NCBI GenBank assembly: GCA_029379225.1
Contig: JAQYWR010000015.1
Coordinates: 62,001 to 126,000, forward strand
DNA from: Nostoc sp. S4
GTDB lineage: Bacteria; Cyanobacteriota; Cyanobacteriia; Cyanobacteriales; Nostocaceae
Reading direction: 5' to 3'
DNA length: 64,000 bases
The notes beneath the pieces were generated by a model. That model searched no databases and had not been told where the DNA came from. It saw only the letters and a program-made list of their open reading frames with translations. This document shows positions 8,465 through 15,179 of this stretch, piece by piece; the first letter of the stretch is position 1, and each line of letters opens with the position of its first letter. The translations under genes were made by a program, and so were the position numbers.

Positions 8465-9550
8465 CTAGCGTGTATCTCTATTTGGAATAGATTCTGCTTG
8501 AGCAGAATCCATCCTGGCTATCAAATCACACACTGGTAGACCTAGCAGTTCTGCTGCTTTAGCTTCAGAGATAGCATTTTCTGATAAAGCCCTAAAACAA
8601 AGTCGTTCAAAGCGGTGTGGTTCTTCTTTAGGTACTGGAAATGGTTCATAAGGAGGAGTCCGCCACCCTCTTCGCCCAAATTCAGCAAACAAACTTTGAA
8701 AAGTGGAATTATCAATAATTTCTAAATCTTTACATCGATAAGTTAATGCCTGCATACTAACTCCCAGTAATTGCTTTAACTGAGCAAGCTCTGCAATTGT
8801 TAAGCGACTACGGCGCTTGCCAATTTCAAGCCATAAAATTGAGGCGGGCATGAGAAATGCACTTGCAACTCTATGAGCGACTTTCTCTACATCAAGGTTG
8901 GGCGAAGTAATCAGCACCATATGCCCAAGTTCATGCATTAGTGTAAAGCGTTGCCGTTCACCATTATCATCTGCATTAATCACAATCACCGGCACCTGCT
9001 TACGGTTACGGCGTTTTACCCAGCAGGTTAATCCTGAGACGTTATTGTTTAGGGATAGAGACAAAATTTTAATGCCTTGAGATTCAAGAAATTCAGCCAA
9101 ATTAAGAATTGGATCAGTCCCTAATTGCCAGTAAACACGCAGGCGTTCAGCCACAAACTCGGCATCTTTCAGTGAATTTACAGGAAATGGAGCTTCACGA
9201 GGTGAGTCCCATTCAGTAGTTGGAGCATAAATAATCTCTTCAATTTCTAGATATCGCTCAACATGGCTCAGAACCGCCGCTACAACGTGAGTCTCCTCTT
9301 TCTTACTGGTAATTTTTTTCTTCCTAAATTCTAAACCTTCGAGTTCTAGCTCACTTTGTCCCAGTAAATATGTCTCAGAAACCCCTAATGCTTTAGCAAG
9401 AGCTATTAGTGTCGTCGAGTTCGGCATCATCTCGTCCCGCTCGTACTTTCCGATTGCCTGGGCTGAAACTAAGTTTTCAATTTTTGATTCTAGTTCTCGT
9501 AATGACAAGCCACTTCCTTGTCTTGCTAGCTTTAATCTTTTACCTATCAT
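8465..9550 (-). CDS. XRE-family regulator fused to ImmA/IrrE metallopeptidase
   Basis: The 361-residue product starts with an XRE helix-turn-helix (residues ~1-65: RLKLARQGSGLSLRELE, AIGKYERDEMMPNSTTLIAL). A linker follows, then an ImmA/IrrE (DUF955) zinc protease domain with the HExxH motif in LMHELGHMV and the downstream VEKVAHRVASAFLMP segment. Such proteins bind operators and are thought to cleave repressors or antitoxins after a stress signal. The gene is divergent from the ubiquitin-like operon. The 96-base space between them carries repeated GTTTACAAAAT half-sites, so the protein probably controls both its own operon (with the PIN-like gene) and the Ubl operon. That control is inferred from layout. 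Confidence 0.85.
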   Translation of the reverse strand: MIGKRLKLARQGSGLSLRELESKIENLVSAQAIGKYERDEMMPNSTTLIALAKALGVSETYLLGQSELELEGLEFRKKKITSKKEETHVVAAVLSHVERYLEIEEIIYAPTTEWDSPREAPFPVNSLKDAEFVAERLRVYWQLGTDPILNLAEFLESQGIKILSLSLNNNVSGLTCWVKRRNRKQVPVIVINADDNGERQRFTLMHELGHMVLITSPNLDVEKVAHRVASAFLMPASILWLEIGKRRSRLTIAELAQLKQLLGVSMQALTYRCKDLEIIDNSTFQSLFAEFGRRGWRTPPYEPFPVPKEEPHRFERLCFRALSENAISEAKAAELLGLPVCDLIARMDSAQAESIPNRDTR

Positions 9551-9571
9551 AATTTATCCGTAATTATACTA

Positions 9572-9608
9572 GTTTACAAAATTCTGTTTTGTAAACTATT
9601 TTGTAAAC
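9572..9608. promoter_or_regulatory. Operator-like cluster of three GTTTACAAAAT half-sites
   Basis: GTTTACAAAAT lies at 9572-9582, and its near-exact reverse complements lie at 9586-9596 (GTTTTGTAAAC) and 9598-9608 (ATTTTGTAAAC). They fill the space between the divergent XRE-ImmA gene (start 9550) and the Ubl-E2 gene (start 9647). Dyads of this kind are typical XRE-family binding sites. The second and third copies point the same way, 12 bases apart, so one dyad plus a direct repeat is available. Confidence 0.65.
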
Positions 9609-9646
9609 ACATTTAAATAAACGAAGTATCCAATAAGAAGGTCAGC

Positions 9647-10366
9647 ATGATTAAGGTAGATGGTGAACAGCCCTTTGTAGATGAAATTATTGATCTAGAG
9701 GAGTTTGCTAAATCAGGAAAGATACCTCCTACACAATGTCGTGGTTACAGAATTAGGATTGGTAAGCAATTCTATACTGTAACCCGTTCAATGATGACAG
9801 GACGTGAACTGCTAGAGTTAGCAAGTAAGACCCCACCAGAGCGGTTCCGTATTGACCAGAAGTTTCGAGGTGGACAAACGAAGCGAGTTGGGTTAGAAGA
9901 AACGGTCAATCTAGCTACGCCAGGTGTTGAGCGTTTCCAAACACTACCGCTTGACCAGACCGAAGGCTATACTGCCCGTCGTCAGTTTCGCCTGCCTGAA
10001 GTAGATGAAGAATATCTTAATGCCTCTGGTTTACTGTGGGAAACAGTTGTTGAGCCTAGCAACCGACGTGTCATTCTCTATAATTTTCCAGTACCAGATG
10101 GATATAACGTCCGCACAGTTGACTTAAATCTTCGGATTGAAACGGGCTATCCTGATACCCAGCTTGACATGGTGTATTTCTATCCCGCTCTGGTGTCAAG
10201 TAATGGACAAGCGATCGCAGCAATCCGTAATGACACTTTTGATAGCAAAATTTGGCAACGTTGGTCAAGACATCGTACACCTGCTAACCCCTGGATGCCT
10301 GGTGAAGATTATATTGGTACGCATTTAGGGTTGGTTGAACATTGGCTGGAACGTGAACTAAATTAA
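9647..10366 (+). CDS. Multiubiquitin-type Ubl domain fused to an E2-like domain
   Basis: The 239-residue product has two parts. Residues ~31-95 resemble the bacterial multiubiquitin domain: YRIRIGKQFYTV, SMMTGRELLELA, then VGLEETVNLATPGVERFQTL. Residues ~100-239 resemble the prokaryotic E2 family E: an N-terminal FRLPEVDEEYL, the core PDGYNVRTVDLNLRIETGYP, LDMVYFYPAL and the His-rich C-terminal WSRHRTPANPW and LGLVEHWLE. The only cysteine in the protein is near residue 31, outside the E2-like part, so a normal E2 thioester is impossible. The next gene encodes a JAB-E1 fusion after a 9-base gap. Families of this kind are known from comparative genomics as ubiquitin-like conjugation operons; the substrate is unknown. 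Confidence 0.75.
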   Translation: MIKVDGEQPFVDEIIDLEEFAKSGKIPPTQCRGYRIRIGKQFYTVTRSMMTGRELLELASKTPPERFRIDQKFRGGQTKRVGLEETVNLATPGVERFQTLPLDQTEGYTARRQFRLPEVDEEYLNASGLLWETVVEPSNRRVILYNFPVPDGYNVRTVDLNLRIETGYPDTQLDMVYFYPALVSSNGQAIAAIRNDTFDSKIWQRWSRHRTPANPWMPGEDYIGTHLGLVEHWLERELN

Positions 10367-10375
10367 GGTGAACCG

Positions 10376-11776
10376 ATGAAATACTCTGTGACTATGACTG
10401 CTGATCAGCACGCAGAAATTAAGGCACACGTTCTGCCTTCTGACGGCAAAGAAGCAGTTGCCATCGCTCTTTGTGGTCGTCGTGCTGGAGCTACTAGCCA
10501 TCGTCTGCTTGTCTACAAGGTTATTCTTGTTCCTTACGAAGTTTGTTCAGTTCGAGAAGCTAATCGCGTTTCTTGGTCAACAGATCTATTGATTCCATTA
10601 CTAGGGGAGGCGTCAAGACGGGGAATGGCAATTCTTAAAATTCATGGGCATCCGCAAAATTACCCTTGGCACTCTGAAGTAGATGATGAATCTGACCGTG
10701 AACTATTTCCTTCCATCTATGGCTGGATGGAGGATGATTACCCCCACGCCAGCGCAATTATGTTGCCCAATGGACAGATTATTGGACGCATTGTATCTCC
10801 AGACGGAATGTTTGAATCACTCGAAGTTGTTAAAGTTGTCGGGGAAGATTTGAAGTTCTATTACCCTAATACAGATTTACAAATTGTACCGGAATTTGCC
10901 AAGCGAACAGCACAAACTTTTGGTGAAGACACATATGCCAAGCTTAAATGTCTAAAAATCGGTATTGTTGGTTGCTCTGGCACGGGGAGTTGGGTTGTAG
11001 AACAACTTGGACGGTATGGTGTAGGTGCATTAGTGTTAGTTGACCCTGATTATGTTGAGGAAAAGAATTTAAACCGTATTCCTGCCTGGATGATTGATGC
11101 CCAAACGAAAATATTAAAAGTGGAGATGGCGCGACGAAATCTTGAATTGATGGGTTTAGGAACTCAAGTTGAGATATTTTCTACCAGCTTATTCAATTCT
11201 GAAACCGTGCGATCGCTCGCAGATTGTGACGTTGTTTTTGGTTGTGTAGACACGATCGATGGTCGTTGGCTCTTAAATCGTCTAGCAACGTTTTACTTGC
11301 TGCCTTACTTCGATTTGGGTGTAAAGTTGGAGGCTGATGGCAAAGGTGGTATTGATCAATCCTGTGGCGGTATCCAATATCTTCAACCAGGGCAAAGCCT
11401 TTGGAGTCGAGGTATGTTCACACTAGAGCAAGTTCGGGCGGCTGGGTTAAAGCGAACTAATCCGGAGGAGTATGAGCAACTACGTCGTGACAAATATATT
11501 GCTGGATTACCACCAGATGAACGACCTGCTGTTATTAGCATCAACATGAACATTGCATCGTTTGCAGTGTTGGAATTCTTAGCAAGACTGCATCCTTACC
11601 GAGAGGAACCTAATTCACAATATGGTTCCTTGATGTTCAGTTTTAGTCAAATGCAACTATACACTGAGCCAATGGCAACTCCTTGTCCAACTTTAGTGAA
11701 GCACGTAGGGAGGGGTGATGTGATTCCTCTATTAGACAATCCTGAGTTAAGTGATACAGAGGTTATTTTTGTATGA
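10376..11776 (+). CDS. JAB deubiquitinase-like domain fused to ThiF/E1-like adenylyltransferase
   Basis: The 466-residue product is a fusion. The N-terminal ~160 residues form a JAB/JAMM peptidase with the full zinc motif H90-x-H92-x7-S100-x2-D103 (HGHPQNYPWHSEVD). Residues ~170-430 form a ThiF/E1 domain. It has the nucleotide loop GIVGCSGTGS (196-205), then LVLVDPDYVEEKNLNR and the strand and loop DVVFGCVDTIDGR with a cysteine. By family knowledge E1 adenylates a ubiquitin-like C-terminus and JAB trims or removes it, so both ends of a conjugation cycle sit on one chain. The gene follows the Ubl-E2 gene and overlaps the DUF6527 gene by four bases (ATGA). No separate Ubl gene is visible. Confidence 0.88.
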   Translation: MKYSVTMTADQHAEIKAHVLPSDGKEAVAIALCGRRAGATSHRLLVYKVILVPYEVCSVREANRVSWSTDLLIPLLGEASRRGMAILKIHGHPQNYPWHSEVDDESDRELFPSIYGWMEDDYPHASAIMLPNGQIIGRIVSPDGMFESLEVVKVVGEDLKFYYPNTDLQIVPEFAKRTAQTFGEDTYAKLKCLKIGIVGCSGTGSWVVEQLGRYGVGALVLVDPDYVEEKNLNRIPAWMIDAQTKILKVEMARRNLELMGLGTQVEIFSTSLFNSETVRSLADCDVVFGCVDTIDGRWLLNRLATFYLLPYFDLGVKLEADGKGGIDQSCGGIQYLQPGQSLWSRGMFTLEQVRAAGLKRTNPEEYEQLRRDKYIAGLPPDERPAVISINMNIASFAVLEFLARLHPYREEPNSQYGSLMFSFSQMQLYTEPMATPCPTLVKHVGRGDVIPLLDNPELSDTEVIFV

Positions 11777-12135
11777 AATGGTTTTATTATGCCTATCGAA
11801 TACTAAAACTATGGCTGTTAAGACAACCACTGCCACTACGAACTGTGTGGGTAATGGATTTACCCGATGAACTGCATTCTAGATGTGTTTACATTGCTGG
11901 TGAAGGTGAGTATCTTTGGTACGCTGCAATGTGCTGCCCCTGTGGCTGTGGTACAACTTTACACATGAGTTTAATGCCAGAAGGTTCTCCAAGGTGGCAC
12001 TTAACAGAAGACCTAGACGGCACAGTTAGTTTACATCCTTCCGTTTGGCGTACAGTAGATTGTCGAAGTCACTTCTTTTTGAAAAAAGGTTTAATACATT
12101 GGTGTTCTAATACCAATCCGCGTTCTAAAACGTAA
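11773..12135 (+). CDS. DUF6527 protein of the ubiquitin-like operon, tail altered by an IS
   Basis: The 120-residue product has a Cys cluster CCPCGCG (54-60), GSPRWHL and SLHPSVWRT, then SHFFLKKGLIHWC near the end. This is the recognisable DUF6527 pattern and suggests a small zinc-binding protein. DUF6527 genes are known as companions of multiubiquitin/E2/E1-JAB operons, and this one overlaps the E1-JAB stop by four bases. The IS630 terminal repeat starts at 12110, so the last residues (NTNPRSKT) are encoded by the insertion sequence. The domain core is intact, so function may survive. Its biochemical role is unknown. Confidence 0.75.
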   Translation: MKWFYYAYRILKLWLLRQPLPLRTVWVMDLPDELHSRCVYIAGEGEYLWYAAMCCPCGCGTTLHMSLMPEGSPRWHLTEDLDGTVSLHPSVWRTVDCRSHFFLKKGLIHWCSNTNPRSKT

Positions 12136-12688
12136 TTCTCAAATGTGGAAAATTCGTAAGTGAACGTAATCTTTCAGGCATATCCATTAATTCTCTAAGT
12201 CCTTGACAAAGTGTATCAATGACATCATGCATTGAATCAAACACTCGATTGTAGAAATGCTTTTCACGCACTTCCTCCCAGATATGCTCCACAGGATTTA
12301 ACTCTGCACTACGAGGTGGTTGGGGAATTAATCGAATATTTTCAGGAATAACTAAATCACTTGATGTATGATATGAAGCTTGGTCTACTTGTATAATTAC
12401 GAAAAACGCAGCAAAGACTTGTGCAACATGCTCGAGAAATAAACTCATCATATCCGTATTCGCACAAGGTAATACCAATGCTGCCATTTCTCCCAATGAT
12501 GGTGCAACTGCAACATAAGCATAAGTATATTCTCTCACTATTTGTTGACCAACACTCTTAAGTACTCTAGCAGGACTCCAAGCTCTCATTACTTGACCAA
12601 TTCGCCCAAATCTTCCTTGATCGGCTGCTAACAGGAGTACCGGACGAGTATCGTCCTGTTCTCGGCTAGAGAGGGCTTGTTTAACCAA
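12125..12688 (-). CDS. IS630-family transposase, C-terminal DDE part (second frame)
   Basis: This 187-residue frame holds the DDE catalytic part: LLLAADQGRFGR (first D), the VIIQVDQASYHTSS segment (second D) and SAELNPVEHIWEEVREK (catalytic E region). It overlaps the first frame, which starts upstream, by 61 bases. Extending this frame upstream gives FPDLVKQALSSRE, which continues the first frame's EAFKK after a run of seven A's (minus strand) at about 12699-12705. Slippage of -1 there would join the two frames, as is common in IS630 elements. Its own ATG at 12688 may not be used. Confidence 0.85.
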   Translation of the reverse strand: MVKQALSSREQDDTRPVLLLAADQGRFGRIGQVMRAWSPARVLKSVGQQIVREYTYAYVAVAPSLGEMAALVLPCANTDMMSLFLEHVAQVFAAFFVIIQVDQASYHTSSDLVIPENIRLIPQPPRSAELNPVEHIWEEVREKHFYNRVFDSMHDVIDTLCQGLRELMDMPERLRSLTNFPHLRITF

Positions 12689-13185
12689 ATCAGGAAAGTT
12701 TTTTTAAAAGCCTCTTGTTGCAGGCGATCGCCTTTGGGGTGATAGGGGCGAGGTGTTAATTTACGCCAACCATGACGCTCTAATAATCGGTAGATGGTAC
12801 TGGAATCAACTTCCCGACCTACTTGTTTTTCAAATGCTTGATGAATCTGTGTAATTGTCGTTATCTTACCTGTCTGTGCTGCATCTACAAATTGCTCTAG
12901 AAATGCAGTTTCCTCTTCTTTACTGAGGTAACTGTTGTGTCTACCTCCTTTTCCGGAAGTCTCAATCGCTGCTGCTGCCAAACGGTTATAGTTTGAAATC
13001 ACCTCATGTACTGTTCTGACTGTTGTTCCCGTATGCAAAGCGATCGCACTTGCTGGTCGTGGTTCCACTAGAGCATTGTAGACAATTAACCACTTCTGTT
13101 GTCTGCGAGGATGATCGCAGGTGGCTATTTTTTGTTTGATTTGTTCTAACGTTAGATGTGGCTCAACCCTGCTGACCCTTGCCAT
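12628..13185 (-). CDS. IS630-family transposase, N-terminal helix-turn-helix part (first frame)
   Basis: The 185-residue frame carries DNA-binding HTH modules (WLIVYNALVEPRPASAIALH, TTVRTVHEVISNYNRLAAAA). A winged-helix part follows (ITTITQIHQAFEKQVGREVDSSTIYRLLERHGWRK). It starts with ATG at 13185, 48 bases inside the right terminal repeat. After EAFKK the frame runs into about 25 residues unlike the family, which marks the point where the second frame takes over. Together the two frames make a transposase of about 350 residues, normal for the family, so the element may still be active. Confidence 0.85.
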   Translation of the reverse strand: MARVSRVEPHLTLEQIKQKIATCDHPRRQQKWLIVYNALVEPRPASAIALHTGTTVRTVHEVISNYNRLAAAAIETSGKGGRHNSYLSKEEETAFLEQFVDAAQTGKITTITQIHQAFEKQVGREVDSSTIYRLLERHGWRKLTPRPYHPKGDRLQQEAFKKTFLIWLNKPSLAENRTILVRYSC

Positions 13186-13254
13186 GATGAAAGTAATTAT
13201 TTTAACTTATATCTATTTTACCAATTTTACACTTTAGAACGCGGATTGGTATAA

Positions 13255-14667
13255 CGCTCTTTCATCACTCTTATGAGAGAATAATAGGGTAAAGTGCTGT
13301 AAACTCTTTGCTGGGCTATGTTTTGGGGAAGAGAGCCTGCGGAAACTATAAAATTTGTCGATGATTACTGTGAATGGTATAGAAAGCTATTCCCAGAAGT
13401 CAGAAGTTTTGAAGCATTTAAATATCTGCATGTAGGAATGATTTCAGACATTAAACGCAAAACCCTACCAGAAATAGCGCGGGTAGTAGGATTAAGTAAC
13501 GAACAAGGGTTATTGCATTTTTTAACAGAATCACCTTGGGAAATTGGGAAATTAAGAGAAGCGAGATTAAAGCTAATTTTACAAGTATTAGCTGGAAGAG
13601 AAATTACATTGATTATTGATGAGACAGGAGATAAAAAGAAAGGCTCGACGACAGATTACGTCAAAAGACAGTATATAGGTAATTTAGGTAAAATCGAAAA
13701 CGGAATAGTTGCAGTTACAGCCTATGGATTATTTGAGGGTATGACATTCCCTCTGATGTTTGAAGTTTATAAGCCAAAGCAAAGGTTATTAGAATCAGAT
13801 GTTTATCACACCAAGCCAGAAATTGCGGCTGTTATGATTAGAAACCTCCGAAAAATGGGGTTTAAATTTAAACTGGTATTAGCAGATAGTTTATATGGTG
13901 AAAGCGAAAGTAACTTTATTAGTGTATTGTGCCAATTAGAACTAAACTTTGTAGTAGCGATCCGGAGTAATCATGGAGTCTGGCTACCGCAGGGTCAGAA
14001 AGTTAGATATAACCGTTGGCGACCCTATAACCGTGTATTCTCAGATGGTCAGCAAGAAAAAAGGTATATTCGAGAGATAGTATTTGGCAAGCGCCGTACC
14101 GTTCAATACTGGCAAGTTACCACAGATCCAGAAACTTTACCGCAAAATTCGACTTGGTTCATCATGACCCTTGTTCCTGGTATTAAATATAAAGAAGTAG
14201 GGAATTTATATGGTTTAAGAAACTGGGTCGAATATGGGCTTAAACAAAGTAAAAACGAATTAGGTTGGGCTGATTTTCGAGTCACTGACTATTCCCAAAT
14301 ACAAAAATGGTGGGAAATCATCATGAGTGCTTATTTCATGGTAAGTCTTCACTCTCAAGTTTTGAACAATCAATCCCAACTTGGAGTAAACAAACCCACA
14401 GATCCCGTTGTAGCAAAGTTCAGCGAACATGATTGGTGGGACTTTGGTAAAGGCTGGAAGAATTTACTCAACAATTTACGCTTAGTCATTCAACCTTTGA
14501 TATTCTTTAATTTACTAAAACCTTGGCTCAGAGTCTTTCCCGTTTCGCATTTATCGATTGGGTTTCTGACACTAATTGCATTGATGAATCGAATGCGAGG
14601 CGCTATTCCGGACACCTCATATTTTGAGGATTTCTTATTTTCCTCTGCTTAGAGTGATGGAAGAGCG
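13255..14667. mobile_element. IS701-family insertion sequence with 17-bp terminal repeats and 4-bp target duplication
   Basis: CGCTCTTTCATCACTCT at 13255-13271 and the inverse of 14651-14667 match at 16 of 17 bases. ATAA flanks both ends (13251-13254 and 14668-14671), a 4-bp target duplication. The left copy of ATAA overlaps the right end of the IS630 element, so this element landed exactly beside the IS630 end and most likely later. It carries one intact transposase gene. Confidence 0.88.
13318..14652 (+). CDS. IS701-family transposase
   Basis: The 444-residue product has the IS701 DDE layout. The first catalytic D lies in ITLIIDETGDKKKG and is followed by VKRQYIGNLGKIENGIVAVTAYG. The second D lies in KLVLADSLYGES. 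The C-terminal E region is YGLRNWVEYGLKQSKNELGWADFRVTDY. These segments are typical of IS701 transposases in cyanobacteria, and the length is normal. The start (ATG 13318) is 47 bases inside the left terminal repeat, and the stop overlaps the right repeat. No frameshift was seen, so the gene is probably functional. Confidence 0.92.
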   Translation: MFWGREPAETIKFVDDYCEWYRKLFPEVRSFEAFKYLHVGMISDIKRKTLPEIARVVGLSNEQGLLHFLTESPWEIGKLREARLKLILQVLAGREITLIIDETGDKKKGSTTDYVKRQYIGNLGKIENGIVAVTAYGLFEGMTFPLMFEVYKPKQRLLESDVYHTKPEIAAVMIRNLRKMGFKFKLVLADSLYGESESNFISVLCQLELNFVVAIRSNHGVWLPQGQKVRYNRWRPYNRVFSDGQQEKRYIREIVFGKRRTVQYWQVTTDPETLPQNSTWFIMTLVPGIKYKEVGNLYGLRNWVEYGLKQSKNELGWADFRVTDYSQIQKWWEIIMSAYFMVSLHSQVLNNQSQLGVNKPTDPVVAKFSEHDWWDFGKGWKNLLNNLRLVIQPLIFFNLLKPWLRVFPVSHLSIGFLTLIALMNRMRGAIPDTSYFEDFLFSSA

Positions 14668-14872
14668 ATAACAATTGATCTGAAGTGTGGACAACATAAA
14701 GAAATTGATGTGATAAGATTGGGAACCAATTAAGCTTCTGAGCCACTAGAAAGAGATAGAAATAGCCTCGCCCTGAGCTTTCTTCACATAATATGAATGC
14801 AGTAAGTAAACACTGTTTGAGTTTTAACTAACACAATTCGATAGAGGATAAATCTGGTAAATAGGGGGTTAA

Positions 14873-15122
14873 GTTGAGGCTGCTAAAACTCTATTTGCTG
14901 ATTGTAAGAGTAAGCAAGCGCAAAACTTTTGTCGTTATCTCGAAAAACATAGCGATGCCTACGGCGGGGTACGCCTACGCCTTATCAACTACGAATACTA
15001 TCAAGCTGAACAAAGAAAGTTCGATTGAATCTGCCGTTAAACAAGTTGACCGTCGAACTAAGATTTATGGAGCACAGTGGAAACGAGAAAATGTGCCTCA
15101 GACCCCCTATTACTTATCCTAA
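14873..15122 (+). pseudogene. ISKra4-type transposase remnant with an inserted Nostoc repeat
   Basis: Two frames together give the C-terminal part of an ISKra4-type transposase. The first (from 14873) reads EAAKTLFADCKSKQAQNF and later LINYEYYQAEQ, ending at TGA near 15029. The second reads SSIESAVKQVDRRTKIYGAQ and then WKRENVPQ, ending at 15122. Family members read (I/V)NY-YYQAEQ...SIGSG-(V/I)ESAVKQIDRR-KISGAQW, so a frameshift and small losses are evident. A repeat core, GCGATGCCTACGGCGGGG and onward (14952-14981), sits inside it. No terminal repeats were found. Nothing else is recognised in 14672-14872. Confidence 0.7.
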
Positions 15123-15179
15123 TTCAATATCACTCCCCCAATGGGGGATTTTTTAGGGCAATGAGCGAAAAACACCGCC

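Larger units (their letters stand above)
12110..13252. mobile_element. IS630-family insertion sequence with perfect 20-bp terminal repeats
   Basis: ATACCAATCCGCGTTCTAAA at 12110-12129 is matched exactly, inverted, by 13233-13252. A TA dinucleotide lies at or near each end, as expected for the IS630/Tc1-type TA target. The exact target copy is ambiguous because the end itself contains TA. It carries two overlapping transposase frames on the minus strand. The left end falls in the last codons of the DUF6527 gene; the right end is directly followed by an IS701-type element. Confidence 0.88.
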
